The position numbers and the translations under genes are program-made. 64,000 nt of DNA from positions 124,001-188,000 of the forward strand of contig NZ_QBJD02000001.1 in NCBI RefSeq assembly GCF_003057745.1, in the 5' to 3' direction. Below the pieces are notes generated by a model. That model searched no databases. It was not told the DNA's origin and saw only the letters and a list, made by a program, of their open reading frames with translations. Of this stretch, positions 1 through 7,267 are shown piece by piece (the first letter of the stretch is position 1; each line of letters starts with the position of its first letter). This DNA is from Enterobacter sp. RIT418. GTDB lineage: Bacteria > Pseudomonadota > Gammaproteobacteria > Enterobacterales > Enterobacteriaceae.

Positions 1-1
1 C

Positions 2-616
2 CTCTACGCGCCAACGCGCCAGCACTACGAGCGTATCGAGCCGATTGCCGAGCTCTTCTCCGATCTGGACGGCAGCATTGACGCCCGCGAAGATGACTAC
101 GAGCAGAAGGCCGCCGATCCGAAATTCACCGGCTTCCACCGTCTGGAAAAAGCGCTGTTTGGCGATAGCTCTACCAAAGGGATGGAGAAATACGCGGAGC
201 AGCTGAACGGCGACGTGCTGGAGCTGCAAAAGCGCATTAGCGAGCTGGCCTTCCCGCCGTCAAAAGTGGTGGGCGGCGCGGCCGGGCTGATTGAAGAAGT
301 GGCCGCGAGCAAAATCAGCGGCGAAGAAGATCGCTACAGCCACACCGACCTCTGGGACTTCCAGGCCAACGTCGACGGCGCGCAGAAAATTGTTAACCTG
401 CTGCGCCCGCAGCTGCAAAAAGAGAACGGTGACCTACTGGCGAAAGTGGATGCCAACTTCAAAAAGGTCGACGCGATTCTGGCGAAGTACCGCACCAAAG
501 ACGGTTTCGAAACCTATGACAAGCTGACCGATGCCGACCGTAACGCGCTGAAAGGCCCGATTACCACGCTGGCGGAAGATCTGGCGCAGCTGCGCGGCGT
601 TCTGGGTCTGGACTAA
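2..616 (+). CDS. efeO: EfeO, iron uptake system component (5' end outside window)
   Basis: This is the C-terminal part of the periplasmic EfeO protein of the EfeUOB ferrous iron importer, which works at low pH and is thought to hand iron to the EfeU permease. The open frame runs in from the left edge, so the start, signal peptide and N-terminal cupredoxin domain are not visible. What is seen is the imelysin/M75-type helical domain, with the metal-binding G-x-H-x-x-E motif as GFHRLE near nt 131-148. It ends TAA at 616, five bases before efeB, which indicates one operon. The downstream efeB makes the assignment secure. Confidence 0.93.
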   Translation, partial: LYAPTRQHYERIEPIAELFSDLDGSIDAREDDYEQKAADPKFTGFHRLEKALFGDSSTKGMEKYAEQLNGDVLELQKRISELAFPPSKVVGGAAGLIEEVAASKISGEEDRYSHTDLWDFQANVDGAQKIVNLLRPQLQKENGDLLAKVDANFKKVDAILAKYRTKDGFETYDKLTDADRNALKGPITTLAEDLAQLRGVLGLD

Positions 617-621
617 GCACG

Positions 622-1905
622 ATGAAAAAGCACGACGAGTACGACGTGGCTGAACCTTCACGACGTCGGTTGTTAAAAGGGGTGGGGGCGCTGAGCGGCG
701 CGCTCGCCCTGGCGGGAGGCTGTCCGGTGGCGCATGCGGCGAAACCGCAAAGCGCGCCCGGCACGCTGTCGCCCAATGCCCGCATGGAGACGCAGCCTTT
801 CTACGGTGAGCACCAGTCGGGCATTCTCACGCCGCAGCAGGCTTCCATGATGCTGGTGGCGTTTGATTCGCTGGCGAGCGATAAGGCGGATCTTGAGCGT
901 CTGTTCCGCCTGCTGACGGCGCGCATTGCGTTTCTGACCGCCGGCGGCCCGGCACCGGAAACGCCGAACCCGCGCCTGCCGCCGATGGACTCCGGTATTC
1001 TTGGGCCGTTTATCGCCCCTGACAACCTGACCATTACCGTGTCGGTCGGCGAGTCGCTGTTTGACGCGCGCTACGGCCTGGCGAATCAGAAGCCGAAGGC
1101 GCTGCAGAAAATGACGCGCTTCCCGAATGACTCCCTCGACGCGGCGCTGTGCCATGGCGATCTGCTGCTGCAGATTTGCGCCAACACGCAGGACACGGTG
1201 ATCCACGCCCTGCGCGACATCATCAAGCACACGCCGGATCTGCTGAGCGTGCGCTGGAAGCGGGAGGGGTTCATCTCCGATCACGCGGCGCGCAGCAAAG
1301 GCAAAGAGACGCCGGTAAACCTGCTGGGCTTTAAGGACGGTACCGCCAACCCGGACAGCAGCGATGCCGCTCTGATGAAGAACGTGGTGTGGGTCACTGC
1401 CGACCAGGGCGAGCCTGCGTGGGCGGCTGGCGGCAGCTACCAGGCGGTGCGTATTATCCAGTTCCATGTGGAGTTCTGGGACCGCACGCCGCTGAAAGAG
1501 CAGCAGACCATTTTTGGCCGCGACAAGCAGAGCGGGGCGCCGCTCGGGATGAAGAATGAGCATGACGTGCCGGACTACGCCAGCGATCCAAACGGCGACG
1601 TTATCGCGCTGGACAGCCATATTCGCCTTGCCAACCCGCGCACCAAAGAGACGCAGTCCAGCCTGATGATGCGCCGCGGCTACAGCTACTCACTGGGCGT
1701 GACTAACTCCGGCCAGCTCGATATGGGGCTGCTGTTTGTCTGCTATCAGCATGACCTTGAAAAAGGTTTCCTGACCGTGCAGAAGCGCTTAAACGGTGAA
1801 GCGCTGGAAGAGTACGTCAAGCCCATCGGTGGCGGCTATTTCTTTGCCCTGCCGGGCGTGCGCGATCGCAACGCGTATCTCGCTCAGGGGCTCATAGAAG
1901 CCTGA
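622..1905 (+). CDS. efeB: EfeB, Tat-exported haem peroxidase of the iron uptake system
   Basis: EfeB is a dye-decolorizing-type (DyP) haem peroxidase exported by the Tat pathway. It acts in the periplasm with EfeO and EfeU, probably oxidising Fe(II) or taking iron from haem. The 427-residue product begins with a twin-arginine signal (SRRRLLKG) and a hydrophobic stretch to about residue 40. The DyP signature G-F-K-D-G lies at residues 236-240, and the likely haem ligand is His333 in a D-S-H-I-R-L motif. Length is close to the roughly 420 residues of E. coli EfeB. It follows efeO by 5 bp and is closed by a strong terminator. Confidence 0.96.
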   Translation: MKKHDEYDVAEPSRRRLLKGVGALSGALALAGGCPVAHAAKPQSAPGTLSPNARMETQPFYGEHQSGILTPQQASMMLVAFDSLASDKADLERLFRLLTARIAFLTAGGPAPETPNPRLPPMDSGILGPFIAPDNLTITVSVGESLFDARYGLANQKPKALQKMTRFPNDSLDAALCHGDLLLQICANTQDTVIHALRDIIKHTPDLLSVRWKREGFISDHAARSKGKETPVNLLGFKDGTANPDSSDAALMKNVVWVTADQGEPAWAAGGSYQAVRIIQFHVEFWDRTPLKEQQTIFGRDKQSGAPLGMKNEHDVPDYASDPNGDVIALDSHIRLANPRTKETQSSLMMRRGYSYSLGVTNSGQLDMGLLFVCYQHDLEKGFLTVQKRLNGEALEEYVKPIGGGYFFALPGVRDRNAYLAQGLIEA

Positions 1906-1910
1906 TAGTT

Positions 1911-1948
1911 GTCCCTGCGACAGTTCGCAGGGACATTATTTTTTTCTA
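1911..1948 (+). terminator. Rho-independent terminator of efeUOB
   Basis: A perfect 10-bp stem, GTCCCTGCGA paired with TCGCAGGGAC around a 3-nt loop, is followed by ATTATTTTTTT. It starts six bases after the efeB stop codon. Confidence 0.9.
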
Positions 1949-1959
1949 TGACTAACGCA

Positions 1960-1979
1960 CTGTTATATTACTGTAATAT
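1960..1979 (+). promoter_or_regulatory. Candidate Pho box upstream of phoH
   Basis: The 20-mer CTGTTATATTACTGTAATAT holds two CTGTnAT-like 7-mers spaced 11 bp apart, the PhoB-binding pattern (consensus near CTGTCATA-N4-CTGTCATA). E. coli phoH is a known PhoB target, so position and sequence agree. A possible -10 (TATATG, 1983-1988) is closer to the box than usual, so the exact promoter is unsure. Confidence 0.6.
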
Positions 1980-2128
1980 TTGTATATGAGACTGAATCCG
2001 CTGCAGGCGCAGTCTTAAAAGTTGCTCTCAGGTAAAATAAATGTTGCATTTGTGATAATTGGTGATGTACTTACTATAAGACAGCGGTAGTTCCCGGCAG
2101 TGATGCTGTATCACTATGGAGATCGCGA

Positions 2129-2425
2129 ATGGTTGCGTCCTGTACTGGACAAGGTAAACATAACAACCGCAACACCCGGCGCGGAGGCTCAGACTCCGGC
2201 AGCGATTTCTTCACTCCCACATTCTCCTCATCTCTTCAAAAACGCATTCTACCGACGTGCAAAACAGTGCGCGTAGCTGTGTTGTATCGTCATCCGGAAA
2301 GGCAAGCAATGGCTTACAAGGAAGCCAACCCTCAGATGTTCGTGCGCATAATCGTGCCGATGCCGGCGCGTGTGATGAATACCAACAACTCAAGGTGCTA
2401 TCCATGGGAAGACAAAAAGCAGTGA
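2129..2425 (+). CDS. Overlapping leader ORF of phoH (98 codons)
   Basis: This open frame starts with ATG behind a good ribosome binding site (GGAGA at 2118-2122, 6 nt away). It ends 22 nt inside phoH, in another frame, so its stop lies just past the phoH start at 2404. The predicted peptide is basic and has a Gly/Ser-rich part (RRGGSDSGSD, about residues 18-27). I recognise no domain. Its translation could couple to or regulate phoH. It could also be the displaced N-terminal extension of a longer PhoH, since E. coli PhoH has been annotated about 90 residues longer than the conserved domain. Whether it is expressed is unknown. Confidence 0.35.
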   Translation: MVASCTGQGKHNNRNTRRGGSDSGSDFFTPTFSSSLQKRILPTCKTVRVAVLYRHPERQAMAYKEANPQMFVRIIVPMPARVMNTNNSRCYPWEDKKQ

Positions 2426-3192
2426 TCAAAGCTCGTCGCGAAGCAAAACGCGTGCTGAGACGGGATTCACGCAGCCATAAACAGCGTGAAGAAGAATCGG
2501 TCACCTCGCTTGTGCAGATGAGTGGCGTTGAATCAATTGGCATGGCGCGGGATAGCCGTGATGCTTCTCCAATTGTGGCCCGCAATGAGGCTCAGGCGCA
2601 CTACCTGAATGCTATCGAGAGTAAACAGCTTATCTTTGCAACCGGTGAAGCCGGATGCGGGAAAACCTGGATCAGCGCGGCCAAAGCGGCGGAAGCGCTG
2701 ATTCATAAGGACGTGGAGCGCATTATTGTTACCCGTCCGGTACTGCAAGCGGATGAAGATCTCGGCTTCTTGCCCGGCGATATCTCGGAGAAGTTTGCCC
2801 CGTACTTCCGGCCCGTCTATGACGTGCTGGTGAAGCGGCTGGGCGCATCCTTTATGCAGTACTGCCTGCGGCCGGAGATTGGTAAGGTGGAAATCGCGCC
2901 GTTCGCCTATATGCGCGGACGTACATTTGAAAATGCGGTCGTCATTCTTGACGAGGCTCAGAACGTGACCGCTGCGCAGATGAAGATGTTTTTAACGCGC
3001 CTCGGGGAGAACGTGACGGTCATCGTCAATGGCGATATTACCCAGTGTGACCTGCCTTCCGGCGTGAAATCCGGGCTGAGCGACGCTATGTCGCGTTTCG
3101 AAGAAGATGAAATGATCGGGGTGGTGCGCTTTACCAAAGAGGACTGCGTGCGTTCGGCACTGTGCCAGCGCACGCTGCAAGCGTACTACTGA
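2404..3192 (+). CDS. phoH: PhoH, phosphate-starvation-inducible ATPase
   Basis: PhoH is a cytoplasmic P-loop ATPase of the PhoH/RNA-helicase-like family, induced by phosphate starvation; its cellular task is not settled. The 262-residue product has a Walker A motif GEAGCGKT and a Walker B-like VVILDEAQN, followed by the family's NGDITQ segment. The start at 2404 (MGRQKAV) was chosen because AAGG lies 8 nt upstream and the conserved family domain begins soon after. An in-frame GTG at 2257 would add 49 residues but has no clear ribosome site. It has a candidate Pho box upstream and a terminator downstream, so it is probably monocistronic. Confidence 0.93.
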   Translation: MGRQKAVIKARREAKRVLRRDSRSHKQREEESVTSLVQMSGVESIGMARDSRDASPIVARNEAQAHYLNAIESKQLIFATGEAGCGKTWISAAKAAEALIHKDVERIIVTRPVLQADEDLGFLPGDISEKFAPYFRPVYDVLVKRLGASFMQYCLRPEIGKVEIAPFAYMRGRTFENAVVILDEAQNVTAAQMKMFLTRLGENVTVIVNGDITQCDLPSGVKSGLSDAMSRFEEDEMIGVVRFTKEDCVRSALCQRTLQAYY

Positions 3193-3211
3193 ATTAGCCG
3201 TTGTGTTCAAG

Positions 3212-3237
3212 GCCCGGGCAACCGGGCTTTGTTTTTT
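3212..3237 (+). terminator. Terminator of phoH
   Basis: GCCCGG, loop GCAA, CCGGGC, then TTTGTTTTTT, 20 bp after the phoH stop. Confidence 0.85.
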
Positions 3238-3248
3238 GTGCGGGGTTT

Positions 3249-3363
3249 GATGTCGGGTGGCGCTGCGCTTGCCCGACCTGCGGGGCCGGTGCGGTTTTCC
3301 CAGAGGGTTAGAGGTGAGATGTAACGTTTTCCCTCTCCCTTGGGGAGAGGGTTAGGGTGAGGG
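3249..3363. repeat. REP-like palindrome and CCCTCTCCC dispersed repeat
   Basis: The first part (GTCGGGTGGCGCTGCGCTTG..CCCGAC) has the REP/PU palindrome form, like the copy at 55025-55050. The second part, near 3330-3363, is the enterobacterial dispersed hairpin CCCTCTCCCTTGGGGAGAGGG followed by TTAGGGTGAGG. Both are noncoding repeats. Confidence 0.7.
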
Positions 3364-3397
3364 GCCCAGACCGCACAAGGGTAAAGTGCAATATGCG

Positions 3398-3425
3398 AAA
3401 AAAAAGCCCGCATTTTCATGCGAGC
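3398..3425 (-). terminator. Terminator of the extra tRNA-Ser gene
   Basis: Read leftward: GCTCGCAT, GAAA loop, ATGCGGGC (8-bp stem with one G-T pair), then eight T. It lies 13 nt past the CCA end of the tRNA. Related hairpins lie beside the fragment (6721-6785) and beside serX (6909-6934). Confidence 0.85.
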
Positions 3426-3438
3426 TCTTCTTTAAATA

Positions 3439-3526
3439 TGGCGGTGAGGGGGGGATTCGAACCCCCGATACGTTGCCGTATACACACTTTCCAGGCGTGC
3501 TCCTTCAGCCACTCGGACACCTCACC
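3439..3526 (-). tRNA. tRNA-Ser (anticodon GGA), extra copy
   Basis: The reverse complement starts GGTGAGGTGTCCGAG and ends CCCCCTCACCGCCA, with CCA encoded. It is 88 nt long, has a long variable arm typical of class II tRNA-Ser and the anticodon GGA in CTGGAAAG. It reads UCC and UCU codons. It appears identical to the copy at 6949-7036. The serX position in E. coli is next to ghrA, so this more distant gene is the extra copy. It has its own promoter and terminator. Confidence 0.97.
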
Positions 3527-3569
3527 ATATTGTTTGCTGCCTGACCGCTTGGGGGGGCAACGGGGCGCT

Positions 3570-3598
3570 ACTATAGGGAGTTGCGCTAAAGCGGTCAA
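3570..3598 (-). promoter_or_regulatory. Sigma-70 promoter of the extra tRNA-Ser
   Basis: Read leftward: TTGACC, 17-bp spacer, TATAGT, then a GC-rich discriminator (AGCGCCCCG), as in stringently controlled stable RNA promoters. Confidence 0.85.
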
Positions 3599-3673
3599 GC
3601 AGATTTTCTGGTTTAGTGCCCGTTCGGTTAAGCAATAGTCAGCTCCACGGTTTTTACACCGCGGAGCGGGGGA

Positions 3674-4351
3674 TTAACGCTGGGAATCGAGCGCTTCGCT
3701 GTTCTTAACCACTTCCTGCGCCTTGCTGTAGCTTTCGATCAGCAACTGGTAGGCAGGGAAGATATGGGTGTACACCTCAGCCCATTCTGCCGCATCCGCA
3801 CGATTCCAGGTGCGCTGGATCTCGGAGGCAACCGCCGCCGTATCCATCGGCACAACGCCCGCCTGGACTACCCGCGCCAGCGTAATTTCCTGCGCCATCT
3901 TGCTGTAGGTGCCGGAAGCATCGATAACCGCGAAGACCTTATAGCCGTCCGCCACCGCGCTGATGGACGGAAACGCCATGCATACGCTGGTGATGGTGCC
4001 CGCGATAATCAGCGTTTTACGTCCTGTCGCTTTAACCGCCGCAACAAACTCCGGGTTATCCCAGGCGTTGATCTCGCCCTTGCGCGCCACGTACTGCGCA
4101 TGCGGCGCGTTGGCGTGGATCTCCGGAATAAGCGGTCCGTTGGGGCCCTGCGGCACGGACGCTGTGGTAATCACCGGAATTTCGGCAAGCGTAGCGATTT
4201 TTGCCAGCGCCGCCGCACGGGCGCGCAGCTCCGGCATCGGCATGTCGCCGACGGTCTGGAACAGACCGCTCTGGTGATCGATAAGCAGCATCACCGCGTC
4301 ATTCACGTCAATCACGGGACGTGCGCCGTTGAAGTTAGCAGGGGTAGACAT
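3674..4351 (-). CDS. Isochorismatase-like hydrolase, YcaC type
   Basis: The 225-residue protein belongs to the cysteine hydrolase (isochorismatase-like) superfamily. It shows the catalytic Asp in LLIDHQSGL (about residue 25), a lysine in VARKGEINAW and the nucleophile Cys in TITSVCMAF (about residue 122). It resembles YcaC-type hydrolases, whose substrate is unknown. The start ATG follows AAAGGAGAG at good spacing. It lies 18 bp after the pirin gene on the same strand, so the two form an operon divergent from a LysR gene. Family is well supported; the substrate cannot be read from the sequence. Confidence 0.88.
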   Translation of the reverse strand: MSTPANFNGARPVIDVNDAVMLLIDHQSGLFQTVGDMPMPELRARAAALAKIATLAEIPVITTASVPQGPNGPLIPEIHANAPHAQYVARKGEINAWDNPEFVAAVKATGRKTLIIAGTITSVCMAFPSISAVADGYKVFAVIDASGTYSKMAQEITLARVVQAGVVPMDTAAVASEIQRTWNRADAAEWAEVYTHIFPAYQLLIESYSKAQEVVKNSEALDSQR

Positions 4352-4369
4352 GGTTCTCTCCTTTATTTA

Positions 4370-5230
4370 TCAGATCTGGCCGAAGCGGCCGGAGTTGAAA
4401 TCGCGAATGGCTTCGGCGATTTCGGTTTTACTGTTCATCACAAACGGGCCGTAACCTACAATCGGCTCGTTTAGCGGCTCGCCCGCCATCAGCAGCACTT
4501 TGGCGTCGCTGCTGGCTTCCAGATGCAGCCTGTCGCCGTCCTGGCTCAGAACGACCAGCTGCGCTTCACCTGCCTGTGCGGTGCCGTTTACCGTCACGCT
4601 GCCTTCGAGCACCACCAGCGCAGTGCTCCAGCCGTCAGGCTGTTCAAGCGTGATATGGCTTCCCTGACGCAGCGCAATGTCCCAGACGTTCAGCGGTGAA
4701 AAGGTATGCGCCGGGCCAGCGGCGTCGCCATAGCGCCCCGCAATCACCCTCAGCGAGCCGCTGTTGTCAGGCAGCGCTACTACCGGGATTTGGCTTTTGG
4801 TGATGCTCTGATAGCCCGGCGCCGCCATCTTGTCTTTGGCCGGCAGGTTGACCCACAGCTGGATCATTTTTAGCTCGCCGCCTTTTTGCGAAAACGCGCT
4901 GGAGTGGAACTCCTCGTGCAAAATGCCCGCGCCCGCCGTCATCCACTGCACGTCGCCCGGGCCGATGACGCCGCCCCTGCCGGTAGAATCGCGATGTTCA
5001 ACCTCACCGGAATAGACGATGGTGACCGTTTCAAAGCCGCGGTGCGGATGCTCGCCCACGCCGCGCTTGACGCCATCCGCCGGAAAGGTATGCGGGCCCG
5101 CGTAGTCCAGCAGCAGGAACGGGCTGAGCGGTTCGCCGTGGGTTTGATAAGAAAACATCGAACGAACCGGGAAACCATCGCCAACCCAGTGTGGACGGGG
5201 CGCGGTATAAACACCTGTCACGTTTTTCAT
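4370..5230 (-). CDS. Pirin family protein
   Basis: The 286-residue product is a two-cupin pirin. The metal-binding N-terminal cupin shows HPHRGFET, VEHRDS and ILHEEFHS (His/His/His/Glu set), and the family GPGDVQWMTAG segment is present. Bacterial pirins include quercetin 2,3-dioxygenases such as E. coli YhhW; the substrate here is unknown. The start at 5230 (MKNVTGVY) follows AGGAG at 7 nt. An upstream in-frame start at 5353 would overlap the divergent regulator and is rejected. It is cotranscribed with the hydrolase and probably controlled by the LysR protein encoded opposite. Confidence 0.92.
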   Translation of the reverse strand: MKNVTGVYTAPRPHWVGDGFPVRSMFSYQTHGEPLSPFLLLDYAGPHTFPADGVKRGVGEHPHRGFETVTIVYSGEVEHRDSTGRGGVIGPGDVQWMTAGAGILHEEFHSSAFSQKGGELKMIQLWVNLPAKDKMAAPGYQSITKSQIPVVALPDNSGSLRVIAGRYGDAAGPAHTFSPLNVWDIALRQGSHITLEQPDGWSTALVVLEGSVTVNGTAQAGEAQLVVLSQDGDRLHLEASSDAKVLLMAGEPLNEPIVGYGPFVMNSKTEIAEAIRDFNSGRFGQI

Positions 5231-5294
5231 GATGAGCTCCTGATGTTTTGTTGATGTAATTAGCTTATATTCAGCATTAATGTTCCGGTAGAGT

Positions 5295-5328
5295 GTGAAA
5301 ATGACATTCACTGTTCCAAAAATAGAAC
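5295..5328. promoter_or_regulatory. Candidate LysR operator between pirin and lysR genes
   Basis: Two inverted repeats lie in the 109-bp divergent gap: GTGAA-N7-TTCAC (5295-5311) and GTTC-N8-GAAC (5313-5328). Placement next to the regulator start suits autoregulation and pirin control. Binding is inferred. Confidence 0.45.
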
Positions 5329-5339
5329 GATGAGGGGCT

Positions 5340-6245
5340 ATGCAGGATCTCAATGATTTTGTTTGGTTTGTGAAGGTGGTGGATCACGGCGGATTTGCGG
5401 CGGCCGGTCGGGCGTTGGATCAGCCTAAGTCGAAGCTCAGCCGCCGCATCGCCCAGCTTGAGGAGCGCCTGGGCGTGCGGCTAATCCAGCGCACAACCCG
5501 GCAGTTTACGGTGACGGAGGTGGGGCACACGTTCTATCAGCACTGCAAAGCGATGCTGGTTGAAGCGGAGGCCGCTGAAGAGGCCGTTGCGGCACTTCAG
5601 GCCGAGCCGCGCGGTATCGTGCGGATCACCTGTCCGGTAACGCTGCTGCACGTGCACGTGGGGCCGATGCTGGCGCGGTTTATGGTGCGCTATCCGGGAA
5701 TTAACCTTCAGCTTGAGGCCACCAACCGGCGCGTGGATCTGGTTGGAGAGGGGGTCGACGTGGCGATCCGCGTGCGCCCGCGTCCGTTTGACGATAGCGA
5801 TCTGGTATTAAGGGTGCTCGCTGACAGGGGACACTGCCTGGTGGCCGGACCGACGATGATTGAACGAATGGGCAAGCCTTCCGCGCCTTCTGAGCTGAGC
5901 GAGTGGCCAGGCCTCAGCATGGGGGCGAGTAAGCAGGTGCATAAGTGGGACTTATGCGGTCCGGAAGGGGCAAAAGCGGAGATACACTATACGCCGCGCT
6001 TTATTACATCCGACATGCTCGCCCTGCGGGAAGCCGCTGCAGCAGGCGTGGGCGTGGTGCAGCTGCCGATACTGATGGTTAAAGATCAGCTTGCATCGGG
6101 TGAGCTCGTTCGGGTGCTTGAACAGTGGGAGCCACGGCGGGAGGTGATTCATGCGGTATATCCGTCGCGTCGCGGGCTGCTGCCGTCCGTCAGAACGCTG
6201 GTGGATTTTCTCACCGAAGAGTATGCGCGGATGGTGGAGGAATAA
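5340..6245 (+). CDS. LysR family regulator divergent from the pirin operon
   Basis: The 301-residue protein has an N-terminal winged helix-turn-helix (about residues 2-60, with FAAAGRALDQPKSKLSRRIAQ) and a LysR substrate-binding domain from about residue 90. It resembles the DmlR/YhaJ branch of the family. The ATG at 5340 follows AGGGG. It is divergent from the pirin-hydrolase operon and shares a gap holding two inverted repeats, so it probably regulates that operon and itself. The inducer is unknown, perhaps an aromatic or quinone-type compound if it follows its relatives. Confidence 0.9.
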   Translation: MQDLNDFVWFVKVVDHGGFAAAGRALDQPKSKLSRRIAQLEERLGVRLIQRTTRQFTVTEVGHTFYQHCKAMLVEAEAAEEAVAALQAEPRGIVRITCPVTLLHVHVGPMLARFMVRYPGINLQLEATNRRVDLVGEGVDVAIRVRPRPFDDSDLVLRVLADRGHCLVAGPTMIERMGKPSAPSELSEWPGLSMGASKQVHKWDLCGPEGAKAEIHYTPRFITSDMLALREAAAAGVGVVQLPILMVKDQLASGELVRVLEQWEPRREVIHAVYPSRRGLLPSVRTLVDFLTEEYARMVEE

Positions 6246-6354
6246 GGGGACAACGGATCTCAACCGCATTTTTTGCAACCCCGAAGCCTGGCACCTTAAT
6301 TTTGGCTTAAGCTATTTCTCAAATAATAACGCCTCTTTTTAAAGGGGATATTTA

Positions 6355-6627
6355 ATGAAGAAATTACTGATTTCACTGGTGATGATGGCGGCATGCGCCG
6401 GAACGGCGATGGCGCAGCCTGTTACGGTCGATGTTCCCAGCGGCTACAAGGTCGTGGTTGTTCCTTCTTCAGAAACGGTCACGGGCGCAATTTCTACTGC
6501 CGTACCTCAAGCCGCGTATGTCGCACCTGCCGCGGCTCCGGCGCCGGTTTATCATCCACGCGCCCGGCATATTGCCAGCGTTGCCGAGGGAATGGTGATT
6601 GAACATCAGCATGATGATCATCACTAG
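6355..6627 (+). CDS. Small exported protein with a His-rich C-terminus
   Basis: This 90-residue protein is not one I can name. It has a clear Sec signal peptide (MKKLLISLVMMAACAGTAMA, cleavage after AMA). A short Val-rich segment (VTVDVPSGYKVVVVP), an Ala/Pro-rich linker (AAPAPVY) and a tail EHQHDDHH follow. The tail could bind a divalent metal. A GGGGAT ribosome site precedes the ATG. It stands alone, 109 bp after the LysR gene, with an inverted repeat (6648-6668) downstream. A periplasmic location is inferred from the signal. Confidence 0.75.
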   Translation: MKKLLISLVMMAACAGTAMAQPVTVDVPSGYKVVVVPSSETVTGAISTAVPQAAYVAPAAAPAPVYHPRARHIASVAEGMVIEHQHDDHH

Positions 6628-6647
6628 GTCGAACACCTTTTTGATGT

Positions 6648-6668
6648 CAGGTGGCGCTACGCCACCTG
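6648..6668. repeat. Inverted repeat after the small exported gene
   Basis: CAGGTGGC, 5-nt loop, GCCACCTG, with no T-run. It may be a REP remnant or an mRNA 3'-end stabilising hairpin. Confidence 0.5.
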
Positions 6669-6720
6669 GCATAAAGAGCGCAGGGAGTATCAGGTTCTCA
6701 TCCCCCGCAGACGTGCGACA

Positions 6721-6785
6721 TGCGAAAAAAAAAGCCCGCATTTTCATGCGAGCTCTTCTTTAAATATGGCGGTGAGGGGGGGATT
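6721..6785 (-). repeat. tRNA-Ser 3'-end fragment with its terminator
   Basis: These 65 bp repeat the 3' end of the extra tRNA-Ser locus (3395-3459): the A-run and GCCCGCAT..ATGCGAGC terminator, TTTAAATATG, then TGGCGGTGAGGGGGGGATT. The last 19 bp equal the CCA end, acceptor strand and part of the T arm. The match stops at 6785. Beyond it, 6786-6908 is noncoding with hairpins such as AACGGGCTGACGCCCGTT. It may be a broken third tRNA copy, an attachment-site remnant, or an rtT-like repeat of the kind found after tyrT in E. coli. Confidence 0.8.
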
Positions 6786-6908
6786 GACTCGCTGCGCTCA
6801 CCCTACGGGCAGCCTGTTCGCGTTGCTCTCAGTCTGTCCAACGGGCTGACGCCCGTTGTCGAACCCCGGTCGGGGCTTCTCATCCCCCCTTTTCGGAGAA
6901 CATAAACG

Positions 6909-6934
6909 AAAAAAGCCCGTACTTTCGTACGAGC
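6909..6934 (-). terminator. Terminator of serX
   Basis: Read leftward: GCTCGTAC, GAAA loop, GTACGGGC, then six T. Compared with the extra copy's terminator, both arms have changed together, which keeps the stem. Confidence 0.85.
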
Positions 6935-6948
6935 TCTTATCTTAAATA

Positions 6949-7036
6949 TGGCGGTGAGGGGGGGATTCGAACCCCCGATACGTTGCCGTATACACACTTT
7001 CCAGGCGTGCTCCTTCAGCCACTCGGACACCTCACC
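6949..7036 (-). tRNA. serX: tRNA-Ser (anticodon GGA)
   Basis: An 88-nt class II tRNA on the minus strand with encoded CCA, a long variable arm and anticodon GGA, apparently identical to 3439-3526. It lies just upstream of ghrA on the opposite strand, as serX does in E. coli, so this is the positional orthologue. Confidence 0.97.
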
Positions 7037-7070
7037 ATATTGTCATCCCATTGTTGCTGGGACGGGCGCT

Positions 7071-7099
7071 AATGTAAGGAAAAGCCGAAGCGCCGTCAA
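7071..7099 (-). promoter_or_regulatory. Sigma-70 promoter of serX
   Basis: Read leftward: TTGACG, 17-bp spacer, TACATT, then the GC-rich discriminator AGCGCCCGT. The -10 is weaker than that of the extra copy, and the upstream flanks of the two genes are unrelated. Confidence 0.75.
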
Positions 7100-7267
7100 C
7101 TCACTTTTTCAGTAAATCAGCGCATTTAGACAAACTTCAAACAACCTGATTCCTAAATGTGCTGAAAGCGCTTTTTTTATCAGCAACCGGTTCGCCCATA
7201 ATTTTGATATGCTGGCAATCCAGTTGAAAATGAAAACAAAACAGCGCAATAAAAGGCAGGAATGACT

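Noticed and set aside
673-1620. Long antisense open frame inside efeB
   Set aside because: It lies fully opposite a strongly supported gene; GC-rich third positions produce such frames throughout the window.
3600-6700. Search for an integrase or transposase in the tRNA-bounded interval
   Set aside because: No recombinase gene or remnant was found, so I do not call it an active mobile element.
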